Counted from the first letter of the stretch, positions 1 to 8,477 are shown. The stretch is 32,257 bases of DNA from a bacterium (GCA_028277985.1 JANQFG010000219.1:1-32257), one strand, 5' to 3'. Notes: generated from the sequence alone by a model not told the origin. A program made the numbers and translations.

Positions 1-47
1 TCACTGGGTCTATGCTGCTTCGGCACCAAATCCAGTGCCTTAGCCAA

Positions 48-83
48 TAGGACATTTTCGCGTTGCAGTTAGTAGGACATTTT
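48..83. repeat. Paired TAGGACATTTT repeat, possible IS end
   Basis: The 11-mer TAGGACATTTT occurs at 48-58 and again at 73-83, 25 bp apart, in AT-richer sequence than its surroundings. Repeated short terminal motifs of this kind are typical of transposase-binding ends such as those of IS21-like elements. No transposase lies inside the window, so an element could only lie to the left or have decayed. That it is an IS end is inference; only the direct repeat is seen. Confidence 0.3.
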
Positions 84-173
84 GCCTTTGCTTAAACAGT
101 CAAGAAGAAGTTGAAGTAGGAAGGCCTTCTCGCGGGGCCCGCCGGCCCGACCCGGCATCCCGGCACATTGTTG

Positions 174-203
174 TTGACGCGGGAGCGTTTGTCTGGATAT
201 AAT
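174..203 (+). promoter_or_regulatory. Sigma70-type promoter for the membrane protein gene
   Basis: A TTGACG -35 box (174-179) and a perfect TATAAT -10 box (198-203) are separated by 18 bp. The ATG of the membrane protein follows at 257, leaving a leader of about 45 nt that ends in a G-rich Shine-Dalgarno-like stretch. Confidence 0.6.
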
Positions 204-256
204 ATTAGGTCTGACCCAGCATTTTCCGTGAAGCCGCCCCCGGGGGGAACACATCG

Positions 257-1078
257 ATGGATACCAAGCCGAACCGATGGCGCGCATTGCTCGCCAGCAT
301 GCGTTTCAACAGTTCCAGCGGCTACATGCTGAGCGCTTTCGCGCTGCTCGCCCTGGTGATCGGGTATGTGTGGTGGCCCCTGGCCAAGAACTACTTCTCC
401 TACATTGCGGCGGGAGGAAACATCTGGGCAAGAATGGATTGGCTGCTCATCGGGATCTTCTCCTTCATATCCTTCCTGATCATGCTCGGGGCGGATCTGC
501 GGAAAGACGCCGTCCTGTTCGGCGTGGGTCTCGCCGGCGGCCTGGTGATCGAGGCCTGGGGAACACAGACCCAGATCTGGACCTATTTCACCCATGAGCG
601 GCCGCCCCTCTGGATCATCCCGGCCTGGGGGCTGGCAAACCTTTCGATCTTCCGCCTGGTCAAGTTCCTGAGCGTTGTGGCCCCGGAGGATCGACCGCTC
701 CTGTATCGCGGCCTTTACTGGGCCATCTTCGCAGTATTCCTTGCCATGATGATCCACTTTGTTTCGCCGACCCTGGACAAGTCCTTTACCGTCCTCGCGC
801 TCATGGCGGTCACCTTCATCATGTTCACGCCCACGAATTACCGGCTGGCGGTTCTGATCTTCATCGCCGGTACCGGGCTGGGCTACTTCTTCGAGCGATG
901 GGGCACGACGCGGCACTGCTGGAATTACTACACCGGCCAGACCCCACCCCCCTTTTCCGTGCTGGCCCACGGTCTGGCGGCCGTGGCCTTCTGGCGGGCG
1001 GAGCGGTATCTGCGAATGATCGCGAACTTCATCCTGGCGAAGCCGGTCAAGGTGAGCGATCGAGAAATCTGGGGCTAG
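257..1078 (+). CDS. Polytopic membrane protein with an internal duplication
   Basis: This 273-residue protein has about eight hydrophobic segments and no signal peptide beyond the first membrane helix, so it should sit in the inner membrane. I do not recognise the family. The two halves are copies: residues 99-138 and 213-252 align without gaps at an offset of exactly 114. Both carry E-x-W-G-T-x4-W-x-Y-x-T-x3-P-P, followed by a G-L-A and an Arg. The similarity extends upstream (Arg82/Arg196, Gly91/Gly205, Gly95/Gly209). The ATG at 257 follows a G-rich Shine-Dalgarno-like stretch, with a good promoter at 174-203. It converges with the enoyl-CoA hydratase gene, 9 bp away. The conserved Trp, Tyr, Glu and Pro in each repeat could line a substrate site or pore, but that is inference. 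Confidence 0.8.
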   Translation: MDTKPNRWRALLASMRFNSSSGYMLSAFALLALVIGYVWWPLAKNYFSYIAAGGNIWARMDWLLIGIFSFISFLIMLGADLRKDAVLFGVGLAGGLVIEAWGTQTQIWTYFTHERPPLWIIPAWGLANLSIFRLVKFLSVVAPEDRPLLYRGLYWAIFAVFLAMMIHFVSPTLDKSFTVLALMAVTFIMFTPTNYRLAVLIFIAGTGLGYFFERWGTTRHCWNYYTGQTPPPFSVLAHGLAAVAFWRAERYLRMIANFILAKPVKVSDREIWG

Positions 1079-1087
1079 CCCGCATCC

Positions 1088-1864
1088 CTACTTCCTGCCA
1101 AGGTAATCCTTGAGCCAGGATGCAAGGTCGATCCTCGACACCGTCTCGGCGATATACTTGTTCTCGATATCGAAGATCTTCCGGGGGGACGTTTCCTTCG
1201 AGGCCTCGTGCAGAATCGCCTTGATGTTCCTGGGCGCAAAGGGGGGAACGCTCCGGATGATCTGATCGGCCAGAGCACGTGCCTCGTCCAACACCTTTTC
1301 GTCCGGCACCACGCTCCGGACGATGTTCATCCCCAGCGCTTCCGCGGCGTCGATGTTCCTTCCCGTGAGCAGCAGATCCAGGGCAGGCCCCCGGTTCATG
1401 GCCCGCATGTAGAGGCTGGTAACGCCCCACATCAGCGGGAATCCGATTCTTGCCTCGGGCAGCCCGAAAACCACGCTTTCGCCGGCGATCCGAAAATCGC
1501 AGGCGATCGCAAGGGCAAGTCCACCTCCGAGGGCGTGACCGCGAATCGCCGCGATCGTCGGCTTCGGGTATTTCTCCAGCTCCTGAAAGAAGGCGTATCC
1601 GGCCTCCATGAGGTGAAGCAGTTCCTCCGGGTCCGCCCGCCCTACGGCTTTCAGGTCCATCCCCGCGCTGAATGTCTTGTCGTCGCCCGTCAGGATGACG
1701 ACGCGGATCTGATCGTCCTGTTCCAGGGTTTGGAGGGCCCGGCCGAGGGCATCGAAGAGGTCGATGAACAGGGCGTTCACGGGCGGCTTGTCCAGGGTCA
1801 CCAGGGCAACCTCGCCTGATCGCTCGATTCGGACGAGATCCGGGTCCATATTCCTCTCTTCCAA
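1088..1864 (-). CDS. Enoyl-CoA hydratase/isomerase family protein
   Basis: This is a crotonase-fold protein acting on acyl-CoA thioesters. The oxyanion-hole segments are clear: ITGDDKTFSAGMDL, then GHALGGGLALAIACDFRIA. They are followed by LPEARIGF, where the Glu aligns with the crotonase catalytic Glu. Hydratase, isomerase and other crotonase activities cannot be separated by eye. The TTG start at 1864 has a strong AGGAGG 7 nt upstream. An ATG at 1849 would give 253 residues with a poorer Shine-Dalgarno site. It lies 34 bp downstream of glnS on the same strand and is probably read through from it. Confidence 0.9.
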   Translation of the reverse strand: MEERNMDPDLVRIERSGEVALVTLDKPPVNALFIDLFDALGRALQTLEQDDQIRVVILTGDDKTFSAGMDLKAVGRADPEELLHLMEAGYAFFQELEKYPKPTIAAIRGHALGGGLALAIACDFRIAGESVVFGLPEARIGFPLMWGVTSLYMRAMNRGPALDLLLTGRNIDAAEALGMNIVRSVVPDEKVLDEARALADQIIRSVPPFAPRNIKAILHEASKETSPRKIFDIENKYIAETVSRIDLASWLKDYLGRK

Positions 1865-1898
1865 GGGTAGCCCTCCTAAAGCGAATGGATGTCTTCCT

Positions 1899-3605
1899 TC
1901 ACCCCTTCTTCTTCTGTGCCTTCTCGATCTTGGCCCAGGTATCCCTCAGGGTGACCGTTCGGTTGAACACGAGCGCTCCCGGCTTCGAGTCCTGGGAATC
2001 GACACAGAAGTAGCCCTGCCGCTCGAACTGGACCCGGCTTCCTGGCGCCGCCTCCTTCAGACTCGGCTCCACCCGGCAGGAGGCGAGTGTCTCCAGCGAG
2101 TTCGGGTTCAGGTGGGTCTTGAAATCCGCACCATCCTTGCCTTCAGCCGGATCCGGTTTCGTAAAGAGATGATCGTACAGCCTCACCTCCGCCTCGATCG
2201 ACTGCTCGGCCGACACCCAGTGAAGGGTCGCCTTCACCTTGCGGCCGTCCGGCGAGTCCCCGCCTTTCGTCTCCGGGTCGTAGGTGCAGCGAAGCTCGAT
2301 CACTTCGCCGGTGTTCTCGTCCTTTACCACGTCCACGCATTTGATGTAGTACGCGTACCGGAGCCTCACCTCCCGTCCGGGCGCGAGCCGGAAAAACTTC
2401 TTGGGCGGCTCCTCGCGGAAATCCTCCTGCTCGACGTAGATCACGCGGGAGAAGGGTACCTTCCGCGTGCCCATTTCCGGGTCCTCCGGGTTGTTCACGC
2501 AGTCCATCTCCTCGACCTGTCCCTCGGGATAGTTCTCGATCACGACCCGCAGAGGACGCAGGACCGCCATCACCCGCGGCGAGCTCTTGTTCAGGTCTTC
2601 CCGCAGGGTGTGCTCGAGCAGGGCAAGATCAACGGTGCTGTCCCTTTTGGCAACGCCGATCCGCTCGCAGAAATTGCGGATCGCTTCCGGGGTGTACCCC
2701 CTCCGGCGAAATCCGGACAGGGTCGGCATCCGTGGGTCGTCCCAGCCGCCGACGAGACCCGCTTCGACCAGTTCCAGAAGCTTCCGTTTGCTCATCACGG
2801 TGTAGGTCAGGTTCAGGCGCGCGAACTCGATCTGCTGGGGATGGTAGACATCGAGCTCGTCCAGGACCCAGTCGTACAATGGGCGATGATCCTCGAATTC
2901 AAGGGTGCAGATCGAGTGGGTAATGCCCTCGATCGAATCGGAAAGGCAGTGGGTGTAGTCGTACATCGGATAGATGCGCCATTTGTCGCCCGTTCGGTGG
3001 TGGGTGGCCGTCAGGATCCGGTAGAGGACCGGATCGCGCATGTTCAGATTCCCAGAGGCCATATCGATCTTCGCCCGGAGGACCCGCGAGCCATCAGCGA
3101 ATTCGCCGGCCTGCATCCGCTCGAAGAGGTCCAGGTTCTCCTCTACGGTCCGGTTTCGGTAGGGGCTCTCCTTCCCGGGCTCGGTCAGTGTGCCCCGGTA
3201 CTCCCGGATCTCGTCCTGACTCAGGTCACAGACGTAGGCCTTTCCCGTCTTGATCAGCTCTACCGCATGGTCGTAGAGCCGGTCGAAATAGTCGGATGCG
3301 TAGAAGAGGTTCTCGCCCCAGTCGAATCCGAGCCACCTGACGTCCTCCTGGATCGACTCGATATACTCGACTTCCTCCTTGCTCGGGTTCGTATCGTCGA
3401 AACGCAGGTGGCACACGCCCCCCTGGTTCTCGCCTGCGATCCCGAAGTTCAGGCAGATCGATTTGGCATGCCCGATGTGGAGGTAGCCGTTCGGTTCGGG
3501 CGGGAACCGGGTCACCACACGCCCTTCCCACTTGTTCGTGCGTCCGTCTTCGGCAACGATGGTCCGTATGAAGTCGGTGGTACGTTCTGTCTCGGTAGTG
3601 CTCAT
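1899..3605 (-). CDS. glnS: Glutaminyl-tRNA synthetase
   Basis: This 568-residue protein is a full-length class I glutaminyl-tRNA synthetase (E. coli GlnS is 554 residues). It charges tRNA-Gln with glutamine directly in the cytoplasm. The class I signature PNGYLHIGHAKSI lies near residues 38-50, and MSKRKL matches the KMSKS loop. The anticodon-binding beta-barrels fill the C-terminal half. Its ATG overlaps the stop of the upstream helicase gene as ATGA (3602-3605), so the two are probably translationally coupled. The 3' neighbour is the enoyl-CoA hydratase. A lone GlnRS implies that this organism need not rely only on GatCAB for Gln-tRNA. Confidence 0.97.
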   Translation of the reverse strand: MSTTETERTTDFIRTIVAEDGRTNKWEGRVVTRFPPEPNGYLHIGHAKSICLNFGIAGENQGGVCHLRFDDTNPSKEEVEYIESIQEDVRWLGFDWGENLFYASDYFDRLYDHAVELIKTGKAYVCDLSQDEIREYRGTLTEPGKESPYRNRTVEENLDLFERMQAGEFADGSRVLRAKIDMASGNLNMRDPVLYRILTATHHRTGDKWRIYPMYDYTHCLSDSIEGITHSICTLEFEDHRPLYDWVLDELDVYHPQQIEFARLNLTYTVMSKRKLLELVEAGLVGGWDDPRMPTLSGFRRRGYTPEAIRNFCERIGVAKRDSTVDLALLEHTLREDLNKSSPRVMAVLRPLRVVIENYPEGQVEEMDCVNNPEDPEMGTRKVPFSRVIYVEQEDFREEPPKKFFRLAPGREVRLRYAYYIKCVDVVKDENTGEVIELRCTYDPETKGGDSPDGRKVKATLHWVSAEQSIEAEVRLYDHLFTKPDPAEGKDGADFKTHLNPNSLETLASCRVEPSLKEAAPGSRVQFERQGYFCVDSQDSKPGALVFNRTVTLRDTWAKIEKAQKKKG

Positions 3606-6049
3606 TTTGCCGCAGCTCCTCTTTGTTTGGCAGTCGTCTCTCCGATCCGGTATCCGATGGACCGGTAGCCGGCAAGCCTTCGCTCATGCATCCGCATGAG
3701 CATCGGTACGCGGCCGTCCACGTAGTCATAGATCTGGACGACCGATTTCGAATCGTGTCGGCGGTGAAGGCGTCCGGCGTACTGCTGCAGGGTGCCTCGC
3801 CAGGAGACCGGCGTGGCCAGGAACAGCGTGTCCAGCCGGGCGTCGTCGAAGCCCTCTCCGATGTATCGTCCTGTCGCAATCAGAACCCGCTCTTCCCCTT
3901 CCGGAATCCGTCTCATCTGCTCGGCCAGGGCCTCGCGCCGGGTCTTGCTCATGCCCCCCCGAAGCACGACCACATGTCGTACCACGCCCTCGCACCTCTT
4001 GGCGAATGCTTCAACATGGTCCGTCCGCTCCGACAACAGCAAGGGCGACCTGCCCTGTTCGACCGCCCGGACCAGATCACGAAAGATCAGCTCGTTTCTC
4101 GCCTCGTCCGTGATCAGGGCGGAGTAGACCCCCTGGATGCCGACCTTGGAGTTGCTCCTGGGCATTCGGAACCCGGTGGGCCGCGGGATGACCACGTGGT
4201 CGAAAGGTCTTGAGGCGGCCTGGCTCCGCGCACTCATCCGGAACCGGATCGGCCCGCACTGCATCATCACGATCGGGTGATGCCCGTCCTTTCGCACCGG
4301 CGTTGCCGTCAGGCCGAGCAGATACCGGGCCTTTGCCCGGTCGAGCACCTGCTCGAAGGTGAAGGCAGGGACGTGGTGGCACTCGTCCACGATCACGTGG
4401 CCGTATTCGGCGATCAGGCCCTTGACCGCTCCCTTCCGGTTCAGGCTCTGCAGGATGGCGATGTCGATCGACCCGGTCGGGCTGTTCGTGCCGCCTCCGA
4501 TCCGACCGATCGATTTCTGCGGCAGCCCCAGGAAGGAAGCCAGCCGTTCCTGCCATTGATCCATGAGCTGTCTCCGATGGACCAACACCAGGGTATTCAC
4601 CTTGCGGGCGGCAATCATCCAGGACGCCACGACGGTCTTGCCAAAGGCGGTCCCGGCGTGGAGCACTCCGTTCTCGTGGGCCAGCAGGGCATCGGCGGCC
4701 TCCTGTTGAAGCGGCCGGAGGGAACCGTGAAAATCCGCTTCGATCGTGATACCGTCGTGTCTCTGATCCTCGATTTCGGTTCGGACCCCGTTGCTCTCGA
4801 GCAGATCGACGACCTCTTCCAGACATCCCCTGGGTAGAGCGAGCCGTTCCGGCGTGTCGTGGGCACAAGCGATGACCCGGGGCTTGTCAAAGGTGGAGAG
4901 GCCCATGGCCTGTGCCCGATAGTATTCCGGGTTTTGAAAGGCTGCCAAACGTCTCAGCCGGCTCAGCAGCGCAGGTGTCAGTCCCTCCTTGTCCAGGGAG
5001 ATCCTGCTGTCCCGGAGGATTCGGATCTTCTCCGGCAAGGGATCCTCGAGCGGCTCTGCGGAGCCTCTTTCGGACGGAGGCGCAGTCCAGGGGTCCTGTT
5101 CCCCCTCCTCCTGGGTGAGGCTCATTCGAACGCCCATGATCTTCCCCTGCTGCTCGGCTTCCCGGACGATCGCATCGACCCTTTCGGCGGGCACCCTCTC
5201 GAGAGCGGACAGAAACCGCCATTGGTCCGCATGGGGCTGGAAATCATCGTCCACAAAGACCGTGTTGCCTTCTTCTCTCGGGATCCGCTGAAGCGGCAAC
5301 GGGATGCAGCCTCCGAAACCTCCCCTGGGCAGGGTGTCCTGATCGGGGCAGAGACGATCGTAGACGTCCATACCCATCACCTGACCTCGGTCCATCGTTC
5401 GGGTCAGGAGCGCACAGCCGAGCTGCCGGGCCTTGCGGGGGGTGATCGGGGTCTCGAAGAAGATCCAGACGTGTGCTCCCTCGCCGGATCCGACGCGCTC
5501 GACCGCTGCCGGGATCCCCTCTGCCCTGCAAGTGCGGACGAAAGCTTCGACCTCCTCCTGCCAGGCCTCTCGTTCGATACCGACCGTGAGAAACCAGCAG
5601 GTCTCGTCCCGAAGGAGGGGATAAATGGCGATCGTGTGCCTGCCGGACAAGTGGTCCCGGAGCACTTCATCCGTGACGGCCGGAAACTTCTGGTACGAGC
5701 ACTCCCCGCACCTCACCTTCGGCTTGCGGCAGCGGGGCCTTCGCCACTCGTTCGAACAGACGGGAGAGTAACCCGTTCTGCCGGTTTTCTTGGTCTCCCA
5801 CCTGAGCGCGTAGAGATCCTGTCTGCCTCGGAAGACCTGGCGAAAAAGGGCGATCTTCGATTGTGTAGACGACTCCTGGGTCACGGCTTGGACGGGCTCG
5901 GCATCTGCTCCCGCCTCCGGGCAGGGAGGTTCTCCCAGTGCGCGCAAGCGCGCCTCGAGGCGCGCGTTCTCCTCCTGAAGGCGGGAGCACTCCGCCAGGG
6001 CCGCGTCGAGCTGTTCCCGCAGGCTTGGTTCTCGTTTCATCGATCCCAT
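3602..6049 (-). CDS. TOTE-type primase/superfamily 2 helicase with degenerate primase motif
   Basis: This 815-residue protein has four parts. Residues 10-40 form a short coiled coil. A four-Cys zinc ribbon lies at Cys98, 107, 114 and 117. An archaeo-eukaryotic primase-like domain spans about 120-300 (GAHVWIFFE, QDTLPRGGFGG). A superfamily 2 helicase occupies the C-terminal half, with Walker A GTAFGKT near 470, DECHH near 553, LGLTATP, and QQYAGRLHR. This arrangement matches the TOTE conflict-system AEP-helicase family. In relatives I recall, the catalytic strand reads FLAxDFDK; here it reads FLTVGIER, with Gly157 and Glu159 in place of the Asp pair. I see no nuclease domain in it or next to it. 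The ATG at 6049 is used; an ATG at 6040 is possible. The stop overlaps glnS by 4 bp. Confidence 0.85.
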   Translation of the reverse strand: MGSMKREPSLREQLDAALAECSRLQEENARLEARLRALGEPPCPEAGADAEPVQAVTQESSTQSKIALFRQVFRGRQDLYALRWETKKTGRTGYSPVCSNEWRRPRCRKPKVRCGECSYQKFPAVTDEVLRDHLSGRHTIAIYPLLRDETCWFLTVGIEREAWQEEVEAFVRTCRAEGIPAAVERVGSGEGAHVWIFFETPITPRKARQLGCALLTRTMDRGQVMGMDVYDRLCPDQDTLPRGGFGGCIPLPLQRIPREEGNTVFVDDDFQPHADQWRFLSALERVPAERVDAIVREAEQQGKIMGVRMSLTQEEGEQDPWTAPPSERGSAEPLEDPLPEKIRILRDSRISLDKEGLTPALLSRLRRLAAFQNPEYYRAQAMGLSTFDKPRVIACAHDTPERLALPRGCLEEVVDLLESNGVRTEIEDQRHDGITIEADFHGSLRPLQQEAADALLAHENGVLHAGTAFGKTVVASWMIAARKVNTLVLVHRRQLMDQWQERLASFLGLPQKSIGRIGGGTNSPTGSIDIAILQSLNRKGAVKGLIAEYGHVIVDECHHVPAFTFEQVLDRAKARYLLGLTATPVRKDGHHPIVMMQCGPIRFRMSARSQAASRPFDHVVIPRPTGFRMPRSNSKVGIQGVYSALITDEARNELIFRDLVRAVEQGRSPLLLSERTDHVEAFAKRCEGVVRHVVVLRGGMSKTRREALAEQMRRIPEGEERVLIATGRYIGEGFDDARLDTLFLATPVSWRGTLQQYAGRLHRRHDSKSVVQIYDYVDGRVPMLMRMHERRLAGYRSIGYRIGETTAKQRGAAAK

Positions 6050-6148
6050 TCTACTCGTTCTGCCGGCACGTTCAATGCTACTGCTTTACAAATCCCGGTC
6101 TCACGTCTAGCTTTGAAAGGGACAACCCCCCTCACAGGAGGTCATCGA

Positions 6149-6952
6149 ATGGCCAAGGGAACCAGAACCGATTACTCCCCGCTCGATCGGCCGGAGATCC
6201 TGATGTTTCTGTTCCACCCCCGACCCGAGTGGGGCGAACCACGGCCCGTGGAGGGGGCGGTGGATGTCCAGATCCCGGTCGAGCAAGATGTGGTGATCGG
6301 CGGCCGCTACTACCTTGCCGGCAAGGAGGCGCCGAACATCCTGTTCTTCCACGGCAACGGCGAGATCGTGGCCGATTACGAAGACCTTGCGCCCCTTTAC
6401 ATCGAAAAGGGCATCAACTTCCTGCCCGTCGACTACCGGGGATACGGCCGGTCCACCGGGAGGCCCACCGTATCGGGGATGATGAAGGACTGCCATGTGA
6501 TCTTCGAGTACACGAGGAACTGGCTCGCCGAAAACGGCTACACCGGGCCCTTCGTCGTGATGGGCAGATCCCTCGGCAGTGCCTCGGTACTCGAGCTCAT
6601 CTCCTGCTACGCAAGGGAGATCGACGGCCTGATCGTGGAGAGCGGGGTCGCCTACGCGGAGCCCCTGCTGCACCTTCTGGGCATCGACATGAAGGCCCTG
6701 GGCGTCACCGAGGAGGAGGGCTTCCGGAACGTGGACAAGATGCGGACCTTCCCGAAGCCCACGCTCGTCATCCACGCCGAGCACGACCACATCATCCCCT
6801 TTTCCGACGGCCAGGCCCTGTACGAAGCCTGCCCGGCCGACGACAAACGGATGCTCATGATTCCCAGGGCGAACCACAACGACATCTTCGCGCGGGGAAT
6901 CAAGCCGTACATGGAAGCGGTCAAGGAGTTAACCGAAAAGATCAGGGGTTAG
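6149..6952 (+). CDS. Alpha/beta hydrolase family protein
   Basis: This 267-residue cytoplasmic alpha/beta hydrolase has an oxyanion-loop FFHGNGE (66-72), a DYRGYGRS strand, and a nucleophile elbow GRSLGS with Ser141. Acid candidates are in HAEHDH (Asp213), and the catalytic His is His243 in RANHND. It resembles the BEM46/YqkD-like branch; the substrate is unknown. The ATG at 6149 has AGGAGG 7 nt upstream, which sets the start inside a much longer open frame that is only antisense to the helicase. The TAG stop lies inside a G-rich heptad array. It converges with the C25 peptidase gene. Confidence 0.9.
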   Translation: MAKGTRTDYSPLDRPEILMFLFHPRPEWGEPRPVEGAVDVQIPVEQDVVIGGRYYLAGKEAPNILFFHGNGEIVADYEDLAPLYIEKGINFLPVDYRGYGRSTGRPTVSGMMKDCHVIFEYTRNWLAENGYTGPFVVMGRSLGSASVLELISCYAREIDGLIVESGVAYAEPLLHLLGIDMKALGVTEEEGFRNVDKMRTFPKPTLVIHAEHDHIIPFSDGQALYEACPADDKRMLMIPRANHNDIFARGIKPYMEAVKELTEKIRG

Positions 6953-6974
6953 GGATCGGGGGTCAGGGGTCAGG
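6941..6974 (+). repeat. G-rich heptad array with G-quadruplex pattern
   Basis: Degenerate AGGGGTC-type heptads form four or five G-runs separated by exactly three bases (GGGG TTA GGG ATC GGGGG TCA GGGG TCA GG). The hydrolase TAG (6950-6952) is part of the array. The G-rich strand is the hydrolase coding strand. It is the partner of an inverted array at 7224-7247. Confidence 0.8.
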
Positions 6975-7223
6975 CCCCACCCATATGCCTCTCCAAGAGC
7001 CTTGCACCTCATGGCTGGCCACTTGTCAACGACGAAGTCCGTTGTTGGCGGGCTATGACTCGTCCTTGGGACATGACCCCGTAAGCCCCCCCGTTTCCCT
7101 CCGCCAACTCAACGGCGCAGAAAAGACACTCGGCAACAGACCGAGAACGCGAACTGCATAGCCTCACATTCGACATCGGGTGGCCACTGGAAAATGGGCA
7201 CGCTATCGGGGTTTGGGGGAGGG

Positions 7224-7247
7224 CCCTGATCCCTGACCCCTGACCCC
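7224..7247 (-). repeat. G-rich heptad array right after the C25 stop
   Basis: On the minus strand the array reads GGGG TCA GGGG TCA GGG ATCA GGG and begins at the base after the C25 TGA stop (7248-7250). It is inverted relative to 6941-6974, so the two arrays could pair across about 250 nt. Either strand fits a G-quadruplex pattern. A terminator or transcript-end role is inference. Confidence 0.75.
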
Positions 7248-8477
7248 TCATCTGAGCTGGATGGAGGGATCTCCGTAGAGCATGAAGAGAAACAGGTCCT
7301 GGTGGAAATAGTGGCCCGGCATGTTCTCCGGGACCCGCTCGTTCTTTCTGTAGGACTCCACGAAGCTCATCTTCGCCTCTGCGAGGCAACGCTTCTCCGC
7401 GACAAGGGTCGCGACGAGCTCAACGCCGGCGAGTAGAACCGGCCATGGGTCTGCGCCGTACCAGGTCCATCGGCTCGCCACCAGCGCTCCCGCGCAGACG
7501 CCTTCCCGCACCAGGACCCGCCCCAAACTCGGCTCGGGGGAGTCGGGTGAACCGATCGAGCAGGCCGTGGAGGTCATCACTGCCGGCTCGACACCCTCCG
7601 GCAGACGTCCCGTACCCAGGAACGGTGTCTCCTTGTCCCCAAGGACGGATGCGCTCGGCACCCCGTGGGACAGGGTGAGGGCAAAGGCGGGCTCGACAGC
7701 CTCCCATTGCTCCACAAAGCTCGTCTCGGTGAGCTCGAAGTCCGGGTTGACACCGGGACACTCTTCACAGAGCCGGGTGGTTCGATAGCCCAACGGGGTA
7801 AGGGCCAGCTCGTCCCCGAGCGTCGCAAGCAGAGGGGTATCACACGGCTCGATGATGGTGCCTGCACCCAGCAAAGCCCTGCTCATCCTCGGCGACGTGT
7901 CTTCCTCGTAACGCATGATCGTTTCGCAGATGGAGCGGATCTCGTCGGGCCCGTCCCACGGAATCCTGCCAACGTACAATTCGGCGTTGTAATCATCTGT
8001 CGCAGGCGTCATGTCGTCGCCGTATTCACCGAAAAAGCCGTCCCCGTCCGCGTCCCACTCCGCGCTGAGCGCTTCGTAGTAGAAGTCGGTCGGCACGTTC
8101 GTCTCCTCGCTGTGATCGAAATACATCGGGTGAGCGATCCGCATGGGCATCGAATCGATGGACCCGACAAGCAGGACGAATTCTCTCTCCGGGGTCAGGG
8201 TCGCATACCCCTGCAGGTAGTTGCGGATTCTCTCCGGATCGTCGCTTCCAGGGGTGTCGGAGAGAACCTCCTCCAGGGTGACCTGCTCGACGAGGAATCC
8301 CCTGGCGGCCTTGTAGTCGGCGAAGTCCTCCATTTCCTGGATCACGGCCTCGGGCGCGATGATCAGATATCCGTATCCCGCGTAGGTGGGAGGAGGGGGC
8401 ACGCAGGATGTGGCGGACAGGCACATCAGGCCCAGAACGGCAGTGAGAAGAATATGAGCGGCACGGAAATCACACAT
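7248..8477 (-). CDS. Gingipain-like (peptidase C25) secreted cysteine peptidase
   Basis: The protein has about 409 residues and an N-terminal secretion signal of about 25 residues ending in SATSC, a weak lipobox. The peptidase C25 dyad is visible: His in TLSHG and Cys in TSTACSIG, 35 residues apart, close to the spacing in gingipains. DADGDGFFGE looks like a calcium-binding loop. It lacks the long adhesin tail of gingipains. The start is uncertain: ATG at 8477 gives a compact signal peptide, and GTG at 8492 is the alternative. Neither has a Shine-Dalgarno site. A TACAAT hexamer (8484-8489, minus) just upstream of the ATG could be a -10 box for a leaderless message. It probably acts outside the cytoplasm. 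Confidence 0.8.
   Translation of the reverse strand: MCDFRAAHILLTAVLGLMCLSATSCVPPPPTYAGYGYLIIAPEAVIQEMEDFADYKAARGFLVEQVTLEEVLSDTPGSDDPERIRNYLQGYATLTPEREFVLLVGSIDSMPMRIAHPMYFDHSEETNVPTDFYYEALSAEWDADGDGFFGEYGDDMTPATDDYNAELYVGRIPWDGPDEIRSICETIMRYEEDTSPRMSRALLGAGTIIEPCDTPLLATLGDELALTPLGYRTTRLCEECPGVNPDFELTETSFVEQWEAVEPAFALTLSHGVPSASVLGDKETPFLGTGRLPEGVEPAVMTSTACSIGSPDSPEPSLGRVLVREGVCAGALVASRWTWYGADPWPVLLAGVELVATLVAEKRCLAEAKMSFVESYRKNERVPENMPGHYFHQDLFLFMLYGDPSIQLR

Noticed and set aside
1764..3668. A 634-codon open frame on the plus strand
   Set aside because: It is antisense to glnS, which has clear class I synthetase motifs on the other strand. The frame is open because of GC-rich codon use.
3602..6049. 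A complete TOTE defence system
   Set aside because: Only the primase-helicase protein is present. No nuclease domain or other partner is seen nearby and the primase motif is degenerate.
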